From Deltaproteobacteria bacterium (GTDB lineage Bacteria; Myxococcota_A; UBA9042), in NCBI GenBank assembly GCA_020632665.1, contig JACKFC010000007.1, positions 62,001-126,000 of the forward strand: DNA of 64,000 nucleotides. The letters run 5' to 3'. The notes beneath the pieces are model-generated. The model saw nothing but the letters and a program-made list of their open reading frames with translations. It was not told where the DNA came from and did no database searches. Of the stretch, positions 17,765 to 29,250 are shown piece after piece. Position 1 is the first letter of the stretch. Each line of letters starts with the position of its first letter. The position numbers and the translations under genes are program-made.

Positions 17765-18223
17765 TCAGCGCTGGGTGCGCGTGCGGCGGGCGCTGGCGAG
17801 GAGCGCGATGGGCTTGCGATTCAACTGCCCGTCGAAGCGCCCCTCGGCGCCGCTGCGTCGCAGAGCGAGCTTGAGTGTTCCGTTCATCCGCATGCCGCGG
17901 CAACGCAGCTCGACGTCCATCCCGGTCACCGGCCCTTTCAAGGCACAGGCGAAGAGGCCCCCGCCGACGCTGCCGGAGAGACTCCCGGAGGCATGACCGC
18001 CAATCGCGTCGACGCGGATGCGAAAATGCCCCGCTGCACCGGCATCACCGCGCACTGCGCCTTGCCAGACGGTGCCCGCGACCACGAATCGCGGCACCGC
18101 AGCTGGTGCCGTCAGCGCAGGCCGACTCGGCAACAGGGCGGCGATCAGCAGCGCCGCGCCGGCGGCCAAGATGGCGCCTGGCTGGGTGCGGGCAGGCAGT
18201 TGCGATCGGGGGGCAGCGTGCAT
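17765..18223 (-). CDS. Small exported protein, unknown
   Basis: 152 residues from ATG 18223. The N-terminus is basic with one hydrophobic helix (GAILAAGAALLIAALL) and a likely signal-peptidase site near Ala-Pro-Ala. The mature part repeats Gly/Arg-rich beta-strand patterns (HFRIRVDAIGGHASGSLSGS, MNGTLKLALRRS, GRFDGQLN) with one Cys pair. It looks like a small secreted beta-sandwich. It lies 47 bp downstream of the TetR gene on the same strand and may be co-transcribed. No family recognised. Confidence 0.6.
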   Translation of the reverse strand: MHAAPRSQLPARTQPGAILAAGAALLIAALLPSRPALTAPAAVPRFVVAGTVWQGAVRGDAGAAGHFRIRVDAIGGHASGSLSGSVGGGLFACALKGPVTGMDVELRCRGMRMNGTLKLALRRSGAEGRFDGQLNRKPIALLASARRTRTQR

Positions 18224-18270
18224 CGTCGACTCTCGCGCCAACATCGCGTGGCCGAGCGATCGATAGCGCG

Positions 18271-18936
18271 TCAGCGCCCCGCCGTCGAGCCGAATTTCAA
18301 CTGTGTGCCGACTTTGGTCGTCGGGGCTTCGCCAAGCACCGAATGCGCGAAGAGCCGCGGCAGCGCGACGGCGAGCGACTCGAGCTCGACGCCCTCGTTC
18401 GGATTGGAGCGGCGCCCGATCGCACCGCTCAGCCAGAGCTGCGAAAAGCCGTGCACCAGCGACCAAGCACCAAGCTGGACGAGCGACGCCCGCTCCGCCG
18501 CGATGATGCCACGCGCGACCGCGGCTTCGACCGCTGCCGAGAGCGGCGCCCAAGCACGCTCGCGGGCCTCGACCAGCTCGGGCCGCTCCAGACACAACAA
18601 ATCGTCGCGGAACATGAGCATGAAACACTCCGGTTCGCGCAACGCGAAGCGGATGTAGGCAGCGCCGATGCCCGTGAGCATCTCCGCCGGATCGGTCATC
18701 CCCTCGACAGCATGGCGCAGCGCCGCTGCGAGTCTCGAATAGCCTCGCGCGGCATAGGCCGACAGCATCCCCGCCCGGTCGCCGAACAAGGCGCCAGGCG
18801 CGCCGTGCGAGAATCCGGCCGTGCGCGCCACGGCGCGAAGGGACAGCTTGGCAAGACCATCCTTGCGAAGGGTCGCTTCCACGGCGTCGAGCAGCGCCTC
18901 TCTCGAGTCGCTCGAGCCGTCCATCTGCGCAGACAT
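18271..18936 (-). CDS. TetR-family transcriptional regulator
   Basis: 221 residues. The N-terminal helix-turn-helix domain is clear: REALLDAVEATLRKDGLAKLSLRAVARTAGFSHGA fits the TetR_N pattern, with the recognition helix ending before the ALFGDRAGML segment that corresponds to the usual Y-H-F-x-x-K motif. The C-terminal ~140 residues are the helical ligand-binding and dimer domain of the TetR_C type (PECFMLMFRDDLL, LGAWSLVHGFSQLWLSG). The start has GGGAG about 7 bases upstream. Likely targets are the small exported-protein gene downstream or the PhyH gene upstream; the inducer is unknown. Confidence 0.87.
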   Translation of the reverse strand: MSAQMDGSSDSREALLDAVEATLRKDGLAKLSLRAVARTAGFSHGAPGALFGDRAGMLSAYAARGYSRLAAALRHAVEGMTDPAEMLTGIGAAYIRFALREPECFMLMFRDDLLCLERPELVEARERAWAPLSAAVEAAVARGIIAAERASLVQLGAWSLVHGFSQLWLSGAIGRRSNPNEGVELESLAVALPRLFAHSVLGEAPTTKVGTQLKFGSTAGR

Positions 18937-18991
18937 CCACCACTCCCATCGGGCCCCTGGGGGGGGGCCCGTCCGCCAACCAGATGCTGCG

Positions 18992-19849
18992 TCAGAACGG
19001 CAGGTGCGGCAAGTCGTTCTCGGATATCGACGGGAGGCTCACGATTCCAGCAGCACGCGGCCAGCGCGGGTCTCGACGCGCCAACGAAACGTGGCGTCCG
19101 GCGGTGCTGCCGGGGTAGCGACGGCTGTTGGTGCCGGGCAGCGCGAAGCCGCTCACCAGCACCCGTCGAGACCGCTGACCACGGTTCGGGCCACTGCCGT
19201 GGATCGTGAAGGGCCCGAAGATGGCGACGTCGCCGGGAGCGAGGTTGGCCATCCGCGCAGCGTCGCGATCGAAGGCTCCATCGGGCAGCACCCGTCGCTC
19301 GTCGTGCGCGAGGGGGCCACGCAGGTGGCTGTGCGGGACGAATTCCAACGGACCGTTGTCGGGTCCGCAGGGATCGATGGCCACGAGGCACTGCAGGTAT
19401 CGGCCGCTGCGGTGCGGGTCGTGCCAAAGCGGCGTGCCGAAGCGTCGGTGGACCGCATCTTGGTGCCAGCCGAACGCGACGCCGTCGCCGGGCTCCTTCG
19501 GATGCAGCTGCGAGATCAACTGCTCGAACTCGGTGCCTCCCAGCGCGGCCGACGCGATCCCGACCAACCGGCGGTCACGGGTGAAGGCATCGAGCCCATC
19601 GTCGGCGCCAGCGACCCAGACGACCCGCGCCACCGCGCCATCCTCTCCGACCACGACTTCTGCGCCGTCCAGCCCCCACGTCCCGGGTGGCGGTCGCCCG
19701 ACGCGGCCGAGCAGGCGGTCGATTCTCGCCGAAGCGTCGGCGATCTCCTCGGCCACGAAGACGCCTCGAAGGACGGCGTAGCCCTGCCCTCGCAGCGACG
19801 CCATCGCCTCCGGTAGGCCTCTCAATGCTTCAGCCCTGTGGACGACCAT
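18992..19849 (-). CDS. Phytanoyl-CoA dioxygenase (PhyH) family protein
   Basis: 285 residues from ATG 19849, chosen for GGAGG 5 bases upstream. The Fe(II)/2-oxoglutarate site is intact: HxD in FGWHQDAVHRR, distal His in FTIHGSGPNRGQ and an Arg shortly after for 2-oxoglutarate. QCLVAIDPCGPDNGPLEFVPHSH is the family core strand, including the residues usually seen before the jelly-roll turn. It should hydroxylate an unidentified substrate in the cytoplasm. It lies 55 bp upstream of the TetR gene on the same strand, so the regulator may control or respond to this pathway. Confidence 0.87.
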   Translation of the reverse strand: MVVHRAEALRGLPEAMASLRGQGYAVLRGVFVAEEIADASARIDRLLGRVGRPPPGTWGLDGAEVVVGEDGAVARVVWVAGADDGLDAFTRDRRLVGIASAALGGTEFEQLISQLHPKEPGDGVAFGWHQDAVHRRFGTPLWHDPHRSGRYLQCLVAIDPCGPDNGPLEFVPHSHLRGPLAHDERRVLPDGAFDRDAARMANLAPGDVAIFGPFTIHGSGPNRGQRSRRVLVSGFALPGTNSRRYPGSTAGRHVSLARRDPRWPRAAGIVSLPSISENDLPHLPF

Positions 19850-20000
19850 TTCCGCCTCCGTCGCGCCCGACCCTACCTCCCGGCCGGTCCGAGTCGCCCG
19901 CCCAATCAGACTGCCCGTTGCCCGCAGGCCCGCCAATTCTGGCGCCTCGGCCGATTGGCTCGCCCTTGCGGACCTCGATCAGGTAGCTAAGCTCGGCGCC

Positions 20001-20948
20001 ATGAGCGACACGCACGACACCGGGCATATTTGGCAATCACTGGCGGTCAACGTCGCCATCGCCGTCGGCAAGGGCGTCGCGGCCGTGGTCTCTGGTTCCG
20101 GGGCGATGCTCGCGGAGACGCTGCACAGCGGCGCCGACTGCGGCAATCAACTTCTGCTCTTGCTCGGGGTGCGGCAGGCGCAGCGTCCCGCCGATGCGCA
20201 GCACCCACTGGGATACGGCGCCGCGCTCTACTTCTGGTCGTTCATGGTCGCGCTGCTGCTCTTTTCGCTCGGCGGCGCCTACTCGGTCTACGAGGGTGTG
20301 CACAAGTTCTCGCACCCCGAGGCGGTCGGCGATCTGACCTGGCCCTTCGCGGTCCTCGGTGGCTCGTTGCTGCTCGAAGGCGGCGCGACGCTCGGCAATA
20401 TCCGTACACTGAACCAGCGACGCGGCGAGCTTCCCTTCTTTCGCTACCTGCGAGAGACGAAAGACAGCGACCTCATCGTCATCTTCGGCGAGAACGCGGC
20501 GGCCGTCCTCGGCTTGGTCTTCGCGCTGCTGGCGTTGCTCGCGGCGTGGATGACCGGCGACGGTCGGTACGACGCGATCGGCTCGATCGCGGTCGGCGTC
20601 GTCCTGATCGGTGTCGCCATCTTCCTCGCCGTCGAGGTGCAGAGCCTGCTCGTCGGGGAGCGGGCCGACGCGAGCGTGGACGTCCACGTCCAGGCAGCGG
20701 CTGCCGAAGACGCCCGCATCCTCTCTGCTTTCCGCCTGATTACGGTGCAGAAGGGCCCCGGCGAGGTGATGGTGGCGGCCAAGCTGGAGCTCGCCTCCGA
20801 CCTCGACACCGCAGGCGTCGTCGACACGATCAACCGCTTCGAGCGCCGGCTGAAGGAGTTGGCACCGGCGGTGCGCTGGTGCTTCGTCGAGCCGGACGTA
20901 CCCAAGCGCGGCCCGAATCAAGAGATCACGCCGACCGCCGAGGACTGA
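20001..20948 (+). CDS. Cation diffusion facilitator (CDF) transporter
   Basis: 315 residues with six predicted helices and a cytoplasmic C-terminal domain (from about residue 220). The helix-2 metal motif HxxxD is present (LHSGADCGN). In helix 5, where many relatives have Glu-Asp in a GEDxAALxG-type motif, this protein has IFGENAAAVLG, an Asn in place of Asp. CDF proteins export Zn2+, Fe2+, Co2+ or Mn2+ in exchange for protons. The substitution may alter the metal chosen. The gene is monocistronic and its end overlaps the convergent SNF2 gene by 31 bp. Confidence 0.9.
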   Translation: MSDTHDTGHIWQSLAVNVAIAVGKGVAAVVSGSGAMLAETLHSGADCGNQLLLLLGVRQAQRPADAQHPLGYGAALYFWSFMVALLLFSLGGAYSVYEGVHKFSHPEAVGDLTWPFAVLGGSLLLEGGATLGNIRTLNQRRGELPFFRYLRETKDSDLIVIFGENAAAVLGLVFALLALLAAWMTGDGRYDAIGSIAVGVVLIGVAIFLAVEVQSLLVGERADASVDVHVQAAAAEDARILSAFRLITVQKGPGEVMVAAKLELASDLDTAGVVDTINRFERRLKELAPAVRWCFVEPDVPKRGPNQEITPTAED

Positions 20949-23905
20949 GCAGCCTCCTCCTGCAGCGCCTCTTCGACCAATGCACGCAACGCCTCGGTCG
21001 AGAGCGACCCGCCCCGCGATTCACCAAGAACCTGCGCTGCGATCTTCGCCTTGCGGCGCTGCAGAGCACGGATCTGGGTCTCGACGGTGCCCTCGCTGAT
21101 CAGGCGGAAGACCGTGACCGATCGATCCTGACCGATGCGATGCGCCCGGTCGGTCGCCTGCGCCTCGAGCGCGGGGTTCCACCACGGATCGAGCAGGACC
21201 ACCGCGTCCGCCGCGGTGAGCGTCAGGCCGGTGCCGCCGGCCCCCAGGCTCAGCAGCATCACGTCTGCGCCACCGGCCTGGAATGCGTCGCAAGCAGCGG
21301 CCCGCTCGGCTCGGCCCATGCGACCGTCCAACCGTAGGACCTTGGCTCCGTCCTGCAGCAGCGCCGCGGCGCAGAGGTCGAGGTGGGCGGTGAACTGCGA
21401 AAAGACCAGCGCACGACGACCCGCGAGGCGCAACTCGCCCAGCAGTGCCCGGACACGTGCGAGCTTGGCCGAGGGCGTGGTGCACGCCGGGTCGCAGAGC
21501 CGGGGATGACACGCCAGTTGGCGCAGCCGCAACAGCACGGTGAACAAGACCGCCCGCTCGGCCCCTTCGCCGCCCGCACCGCCTTCGCGCTGCTTGGCGA
21601 GCTCTGCCCGCGCCGCCCGTCGAACCGCGTCGTAGCGGGCCCGCTCGTCACGGGTGAGTTGGACCGGGACTTCGATCTCGACCCTCGGCGGCAGCTCGGG
21701 CGCGACCGCTTCCTTGCGGCGCCGCAGCACGTGGGGCGCGAGCAGGGCCGAGAGCGCAGTGGCGGCCGCGCGATCGCCGTGCACGTCGATCTTCTCGCCG
21801 AATCGCTCACGAAAGCTGCGCCGCGTCCCCAACAAGCCGGGGATGGCGAGAGAGGCCAAGGCCCAGGCCTCTTCGCTGCGATTCTCGACCGGCGTGCCGG
21901 AGAGCAACAGGCGAAAGTCCGCGCGGACGGCTCGAGCGGCGGCGAAGCGGGCGGTCGTCGGATTCTTCGCCAGCTGCGCCTCGTCGAGCACCAGCGTGGC
22001 GAAGTGCGGCCGGGCAAACTCGTCCGGCAAGCGCGCCAGCTGCGACCACGTCGTCAACCACACCTCACCGGCCCGGCCAGCACGCTCTCGAGCCGTCTCG
22101 CGGCGCACCACGCGTGTCGTGAGGTCGGGTGCAAATCGCGCGATCTCGCGGCGCCAGACCATGAGCACCGACGCCGGCGCAACCACCAACGCCGGACCGT
22201 CGCCGCGTCGATGCAGCAACGCGGCGATCGCCTGCAGGGTCTTGCCGAGGCCCATATCATCGGCGAGGAGGCAGCCACCGGTCCAGGCGGCGGCGCGCAC
22301 GAGAAAGCGGAACCCTTCGAGTTGGTAGGGCCGCAACGTCGCCCGCAGGCCGCTCGGCTGGGAGATGTCCGGCAGCGGCGGCACGTTCGCGTCGCGCGCC
22401 GCCGGGCCGAGGGCGTCGAATTCGCCGGCGAGGCTGGCGGCGACCGCGGCCGCGACGGTCGGGCTCGACGCCTCCTCGCGCTGCTGCAAGAGCAGGCCGA
22501 GGCGCACGAGGCGTTGGCGCAACGTGGCACTCAGGGCGGCGAACGATCCGGGCCGCAACCGCACGTACCGCGCGCCACCGCGGAGCTGTTCGAGCAGCGG
22601 CTGCAGCTCGGCGACCTCGCCGTCGACCTCGACACGCGCCGCCGTCCAATCGGTGCCGCCTATCTCGATCCGCAGCTCGTCCTCCTCCACCCGACGGACC
22701 GTCGGCGGCGCAGAATCCCATCGGATGTCGACCGCATGCGCGTGGGCTTCGAGACGCTCGACCAGCGCGCACATCGCGTCGGCACCCTCGATGAACCAGG
22801 ACATCGTCGGGTTGCCGGGCAACGCGAGCCGTTCGACGACCGCGCCGGCGGCTTCTCGCTCACCCGCGAGGTCACGCACGCAGCTGGCCAGCCCACGCGG
22901 GCCGAGGCCGAGGACGCGCTGCTCGCCTTGGCCCGGCTGCCAAGTGGCGCCGTCGCCGAACGGCGCGACGCGAAGCGCGACGTGGAGAACCCCCTCAGCC
23001 TCGCGCAGGCGAAGCTCCATGCGACCGCTGCGCAGCGCTTCGCCGACGTCGAGGTCATCGGCAACGGCCACCTCGATGCCGCGTCGACGGAACGCGCGAA
23101 TGGCGGCGACGATCGCCTCGGGCGGTAGCGCGCAGGCCAAGGGCACGACCCCCGGGGCAAAGACGGACGCGAGGCACGGGTCGACCTCGAGGATGCGGAG
23201 CGAGGTCTCTCGCAGAAGCAAGGCGAAGCCGTCGCGCGCGCCGGCGGCGAGGCAGCGCGCTGCAACTCCCGATTCGAGGTCCGAACCGCCGGCACAGCCC
23301 AGCGCGAAGCCGAGTTGCTCGTCTCCGAGTCCGACCAGTCGCGGCTGCGCGGCGTCACGCTGCACCGAGAACCGCACTCCGTCGGCATCGGTCAGGGGGA
23401 GCCCCGCGTCGGCGAGCTGGCGGACCGCCAGGGCCCCCAGCGACGCACCGCCGCTGCCGTCGTGCTGCCAGGTCAAAGCGGCGGCTGCATCGTGCAACGC
23501 CAAGACGCGCAGCTCGATGGCGGTCGGCGGACGCCCTGTCGCCTCGGTGAAGAGGCGGCGCGACCAGGCCTCCTCCCAACGCGCGAGGCGCCGTGTGCGT
23601 CGGCCACACGTCGAGGGGACGGTCGGGGCGACGACCAGCTCATCAGCCGCGCTGCGTTCCAGCCGCCAGAGCACGGGCGCATCTTCGGCCGAACGCAACG
23701 CCTCGAGTCGACGCTGGACGTCCTCCGCGTCCGGCGGCGGCGAGGCGGCGACCGCGCTCGTTCCGACGGGGTCTTCGGTGTGCCGGTGCGCCGGCTTCAG
23801 CGCATCGGCGGTCGTCAGTCGAAGCCGAGACCGCAAGGCCGCGAGCTCCCTGCTGCGGCTCGTGGCTCGTCCGTTGTCTGCTGCGGCTGATCTCTGCATC
23901 GCCAT
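20918..23905 (-). CDS. SNF2/SWI2-family DNA-dependent ATPase (helicase-like)
   Basis: 995 residues. About 530 N-terminal residues hold a poorly conserved beta-rich region, as in bacterial SNF2 proteins near the RapA/HepA group. The ATPase core follows: LRPYQLEGFRFL, Walker A DDMGLGKT (~560), Walker B LVLDEAQ (~640), SGTPVENR, and the second RecA lobe with LVFSQFTAHLD, LSLGAGGTGLTL and RAHRIGQ (~921). It translocates on double-stranded DNA and remodels DNA-protein or RNA polymerase complexes. GGAGG is 8 bases from the second Met (23899), which may be the real start. The first Met (23905) is listed. Confidence 0.92.
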   Translation of the reverse strand: MAMQRSAAADNGRATSRSRELAALRSRLRLTTADALKPAHRHTEDPVGTSAVAASPPPDAEDVQRRLEALRSAEDAPVLWRLERSAADELVVAPTVPSTCGRRTRRLARWEEAWSRRLFTEATGRPPTAIELRVLALHDAAAALTWQHDGSGGASLGALAVRQLADAGLPLTDADGVRFSVQRDAAQPRLVGLGDEQLGFALGCAGGSDLESGVAARCLAAGARDGFALLLRETSLRILEVDPCLASVFAPGVVPLACALPPEAIVAAIRAFRRRGIEVAVADDLDVGEALRSGRMELRLREAEGVLHVALRVAPFGDGATWQPGQGEQRVLGLGPRGLASCVRDLAGEREAAGAVVERLALPGNPTMSWFIEGADAMCALVERLEAHAHAVDIRWDSAPPTVRRVEEDELRIEIGGTDWTAARVEVDGEVAELQPLLEQLRGGARYVRLRPGSFAALSATLRQRLVRLGLLLQQREEASSPTVAAAVAASLAGEFDALGPAARDANVPPLPDISQPSGLRATLRPYQLEGFRFLVRAAAWTGGCLLADDMGLGKTLQAIAALLHRRGDGPALVVAPASVLMVWRREIARFAPDLTTRVVRRETARERAGRAGEVWLTTWSQLARLPDEFARPHFATLVLDEAQLAKNPTTARFAAARAVRADFRLLLSGTPVENRSEEAWALASLAIPGLLGTRRSFRERFGEKIDVHGDRAAATALSALLAPHVLRRRKEAVAPELPPRVEIEVPVQLTRDERARYDAVRRAARAELAKQREGGAGGEGAERAVLFTVLLRLRQLACHPRLCDPACTTPSAKLARVRALLGELRLAGRRALVFSQFTAHLDLCAAALLQDGAKVLRLDGRMGRAERAAACDAFQAGGADVMLLSLGAGGTGLTLTAADAVVLLDPWWNPALEAQATDRAHRIGQDRSVTVFRLISEGTVETQIRALQRRKAKIAAQVLGESRGGSLSTEALRALVEEALQEEAAQSSAVGVIS

Positions 23906-23998
23906 GCCCTCCGTGCCGGGTTCGCTTCACGGCCGAACGCGGCCGCCGGCAGAACCTGGCAGGGGGGCAGGACGTGTTGTGTCAGACCTGCGCGGGGG

Positions 23999-25960
<1,962 letters not shown>

Positions 25961-26084
25961 GGCTCGACTCCCGGGCTCGTAGGCGACCGAAGCCTAGCCG
26001 ACGTCCCGCCGGACGACCACCCGTTCGGGTGCTGCGGACGCCCCGCACTTGTCTGGCCCGTGGCACGTGCCATCCTCCGACGAG

Positions 26085-27500
26085 ATGACGACGCCGCCTG
26101 CAAAGCTGTTGCCCTTCGAACACCTCGACAAGGCCTGCCTCGCCGCGACGTCGGCCGACGCCGGGTTGTCCAACGCGCCGACGTGGTCGTTCCGGGTCGA
26201 GGGCGCGCTCGCCCCTGACGCGATTCGGCGCGCCGTCGGGTGGCTGCTGTGCGCCTTCCCCAGCGCGGCCGCGACGGCGCGACCATTGGATGCTGCCGAG
26301 CGCACCTGGGCCTGGGTCCTCCCGCAGGAGCCGGCCGAGGTCGCCGACGCCATCGTCACGATCCACCCGCCTGCGACCGACGCCGACGCCGCCGCGGACC
26401 TCGGCGCCGCGATCCGCGATCGCTTCCTCGACCTTCGAGCCGGGCCACCACTGCGCGTCGATTGGGTCCCCCACGGCAGCGGCGGGACGTTGCACCTGCA
26501 GCAGCACCACGGCCTCGCCGACGGGCGGGCGTTCATCGCGTTGATCGAGCGGTTCTTCCGCTTGCTCGATAGCGCCATCCGCGGCGACGAGCCGGAGCCG
26601 ACGGCGATCAGCGGGCCCGCTCGCCGCGCCGAACTCGAGGCGCTGGCGTTGCCGACGGGCAAGCGACGGTGGTGGACGTTGCGCGGTGCATGGATCTACG
26701 TCCGCGGAGCGCTGGCCGACCTCTTCGCGCCGACCACGCCGCTGTGGCAGAACACCGGCAGCGACTACAGCGGCGGCAACCGAACGGTCCATCGCGCGCT
26801 CGGGAGCGAGCGGACCGACGCCCTCCGCGCCGCTGCGACGGCCGCCGGCGGCAACCTCCACGCGGCGCTGCTGACGGCGTGGGTTCGCGCCAGCGCCGGC
26901 CTCTCTGCCGAACGAGGCCATCCCGCGCGCCGGCTGCTGCTCTCCTCGATCGTGGAGCTTCGCCCGCGCGCTGCGGCGACCGTGGAATTCGACTCGTTCG
27001 CCAACCACCTGGGCTGGGTCCTGCCACGGGTCGACCTCCGTCGCACGCCGGACTTCCCGGCGCTGATGCGCTCGTTGCACCGCGAGATGCGCCGCCAGCT
27101 GCGGGTTGGCGAGGTGGTCCAGCGCTACCTCTTCGAGCGGTGGGGCCTCTCCAAGCTGCCCCTGCCCGGCGTTCGGGACGGCCTGGCGCGGCCCAAGCGC
27201 GCGGTGGTGCACTGCAACGCCAGCAATGTCCTGGCGATCCCGATCCCGTTCTTGCGTGGAGCGGGCTTCGCGGTGCAGGGGGTGCGGGTGACGACTCCGG
27301 TTTCGCCGCGCTACGGCGCGCTGCTGACGGTGACCCGCTACGGCAACGAGGCGACGTTGAACATCAACTACAAGGACAGCATCCTCCCCCCCGATGCCGC
27401 GGAACGGCTCGCGACGCTGCTCGAGGAGGAGCTCGACGGCTTCGCGGCGACAGCGCCGGCTTCGAGCACGACCGTCCCTGCCCATGGAGGCCGGCCATGA
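26085..27500 (+). CDS. Condensation-domain-like CoA-dependent acyltransferase
   Basis: 471 residues from ATG 26085. The signature HHxxxDG is seen as QQHHGLADGRAF (about residues 141-147). It is followed by the two-lobed layout of condensation/wax-synthase/PapA-type acyltransferases, with a late strand NINYKDSILP. The catalytic His transfers an acyl group from CoA or a carrier to an alcohol or amine. No carrier protein or adenylation domain is nearby, so a lipid or wax ester role is likelier than peptide synthesis. It overlaps the bestrophin gene by 4 bases (ATGA), forming an operon with it and the HAD phosphatase. Confidence 0.78.
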   Translation: MTTPPAKLLPFEHLDKACLAATSADAGLSNAPTWSFRVEGALAPDAIRRAVGWLLCAFPSAAATARPLDAAERTWAWVLPQEPAEVADAIVTIHPPATDADAAADLGAAIRDRFLDLRAGPPLRVDWVPHGSGGTLHLQQHHGLADGRAFIALIERFFRLLDSAIRGDEPEPTAISGPARRAELEALALPTGKRRWWTLRGAWIYVRGALADLFAPTTPLWQNTGSDYSGGNRTVHRALGSERTDALRAAATAAGGNLHAALLTAWVRASAGLSAERGHPARRLLLSSIVELRPRAAATVEFDSFANHLGWVLPRVDLRRTPDFPALMRSLHREMRRQLRVGEVVQRYLFERWGLSKLPLPGVRDGLARPKRAVVHCNASNVLAIPIPFLRGAGFAVQGVRVTTPVSPRYGALLTVTRYGNEATLNINYKDSILPPDAAERLATLLEEELDGFAATAPASSTTVPAHGGRP

Positions 27501-28525
27501 TGGTGACCCGCCGCTTCCCGATCCCGTCGGTATTGCTCTTTTCGCTGCGGACCGTGCTGATCGCCTCGCTGTGGGCGTCGGTGGTCTACGCGCTCTACGC
27601 GCTGGTGGGCTGGACGATGCTCCGCATCCCCTTCTTGCCGGTCGCGACGGTCGGTACGGCGGTCGCGTTCTACGTCGGCTTCAAGAACAACGCCTCGTAC
27701 GACCGCTTCTGGGAGGGCCGCAAGATCTGGGGCGGCATCGTCAACCAGAGTCGCTCCTTCGCGGTTGCGACGCTGGCCTACCTCCCGGCCGACGGCACAC
27801 CGGAGCGGGACGCGCTCCGCCGGACGCTGGTCTATCGGCAGCTCGCCTGGATCAACGCGCTGCGCCTGCAATTGCGCAAGACGTCGCGATTTTTCGACAA
27901 GCCGGCGCGGACGACGAAGCGGCGCCTGGAGCGCCACGCCGAGCATATGCGCAACGATTGGCAGCGTGAGTTGGCGCCCTTCCTCGACGCGGCCGAGCTG
28001 GCCGAGGTCAGCGCCAACAAGAACGCTTGCAGCCAGCTGACGCGACGCCAGGCCCAGGTGCTGGCAGAGATGCAGCGGGCAGGCGCGCTCGATCTCTTCC
28101 ACCAGATCGACCTGATGGACGTGCTGGAGAGCCTGACCACGCTCCAAGGCCAGGCCGAACGCATCAAGAAGACGCCCTTTCCGCGCCAGTACGCCGAATT
28201 TTCGCGGATCTTCGTGACGGTATTCAGCGTGCTGGTGCCCTTCGGACTGCTCGACGTCTTCGCCGATCACGTCCACGCGGCGGGCGCCGGCGGCGGCGCG
28301 CAATGGGGCCCGATCGTGCCGATGATCTGCGCCTCGGCGCTGGTGACGTGGGTCTTCCGCACCATGGAGGGCATCGGTGACTCGAGCGAAGATCCCTTCG
28401 AGCGCAGCATGAACGACGTGCCGATGAACGCGCTCTGCCGCACGATCGAGATCGACCTGCGCGAGATGCTCGGCGAAACCGAACTCCCCGCGCCAGAGGC
28501 ACCGATCGACGGGCTGCTCTACTGA
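27497..28525 (+). CDS. Bestrophin-family anion channel
   Basis: 342 residues from ATG 27497, with GGAGG upstream and an ATGA overlap with the acyltransferase stop. Family features are the N-terminal helix with RTVLIASLWASVVYAL, the AFYVGFKNNASYDRFWEGRKIWGGIVNQSRSF-type segment (GFKNNASYDRFWEGRK is diagnostic), a central helical region, and the late FAD-like acidic EGIGDSSEDPFE stretch. Bacterial bestrophins form pentamers conducting anions or small cations in the inner membrane. The coupling to an acyltransferase and a phosphatase gene is not explained by known function. Confidence 0.9.
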   Translation: MMVTRRFPIPSVLLFSLRTVLIASLWASVVYALYALVGWTMLRIPFLPVATVGTAVAFYVGFKNNASYDRFWEGRKIWGGIVNQSRSFAVATLAYLPADGTPERDALRRTLVYRQLAWINALRLQLRKTSRFFDKPARTTKRRLERHAEHMRNDWQRELAPFLDAAELAEVSANKNACSQLTRRQAQVLAEMQRAGALDLFHQIDLMDVLESLTTLQGQAERIKKTPFPRQYAEFSRIFVTVFSVLVPFGLLDVFADHVHAAGAGGGAQWGPIVPMICASALVTWVFRTMEGIGDSSEDPFERSMNDVPMNALCRTIEIDLREMLGETELPAPEAPIDGLLY

Positions 28526-29208
28526 TGGGCACCGTCCTGCTCTACGACATCGACGGGACGCTGGTCACCACCGACGGCGGCGCGCGGCAGGCCCTGCTCG
28601 ACACCATCATCGCGCACTACGGAGACGACGCCGGCTTCGACTTCGGCTTCGGCGGTATGACCGACCGCGGCATCTTTCGGCGCGGCCTGGTGCAGCGCGG
28701 CGTCGCGGTCGAGGAGGACCTGCTCGACCGACTCATCGCCGACTATCTGCCTCGGCTCGAATCGGTGCTGGCCCGCGCGGCGGTTCATCGCTTGCTGCCC
28801 GGTGCGCTGGAGATGGTGCGCGCCTCGGTCGGCTGGTCAGGGGTGGTGGCCGGACTGGGCACCGGCAACGTCGAGGCCGGTGCGCGGATGAAGCTGCGGC
28901 CCTTCGCCGTGGACGCGCTGCTTCCGTTTGGTGGTTTCGGCTGCGACGCGGAGCTGCGGGCGGAGTTGATCGCTGCGGGCCATCGCCGGGGCGCGGCGCG
29001 GTTGGGGCTGCCGGTCGAGCAGACCCGTTTGGTGGTGGTCGGCGATACCGTGCACGACATCGAGGCGGCGCGCGCCAACGGCGGCGTGACGCTGGCCGTG
29101 GCGACGGGGCGGACGTCGCACGAGGCGTTGGTGGCAGGCGGGGCCGAGGTCGTCGTCCACAGGCTCGACGACGTTGGAGCGATCGCAGCGCTCGCGAGGC
29201 TCTGCTAG
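28525..29208 (+). CDS. HAD-superfamily hydrolase (phosphoglycolate phosphatase-like)
   Basis: 227 residues; its ATG shares one base with the bestrophin stop (TGATG). HAD motifs: I YDIDGTLVTTDGG (nucleophile Asp8, acid/base Asp10), II GLGTGN, III Lys near 130, IV VVGDTVHDIEAA. A helical cap of subclass I lies between motifs I and II. Such enzymes hydrolyse small phosphomonoesters; homology is to Gph-like proteins but the substrate is not determined. The gene ends the three-gene operon, and a pair of REP palindromes follows the stop after 7 bases. Confidence 0.88.
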   Translation: MGTVLLYDIDGTLVTTDGGARQALLDTIIAHYGDDAGFDFGFGGMTDRGIFRRGLVQRGVAVEEDLLDRLIADYLPRLESVLARAAVHRLLPGALEMVRASVGWSGVVAGLGTGNVEAGARMKLRPFAVDALLPFGGFGCDAELRAELIAAGHRRGAARLGLPVEQTRLVVVGDTVHDIEAARANGGVTLAVATGRTSHEALVAGGAEVVVHRLDDVGAIAALARLC

Positions 29209-29215
29209 GTGCCCA

Positions 29216-29240
29216 CGCACGGGTGTCCGACACCTGTGCG
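29216..29240 (+). repeat. REP-like 25-bp palindrome, copy 5
   Basis: Arm CGCACGGGTGTC, centre C, arm GACACCTGTGCG. Seven bases after the HAD stop; forms an inverted pair with copy 6 across 10 bp. Confidence 0.87.
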
Positions 29241-29250
29241 AATGTGGATT

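Noticed and set aside
26062..26071. Palindrome GGCACGTGCC between acs and the acyltransferase gene
   Set aside because: Short and expected by chance in high-G+C sequence; no second site.
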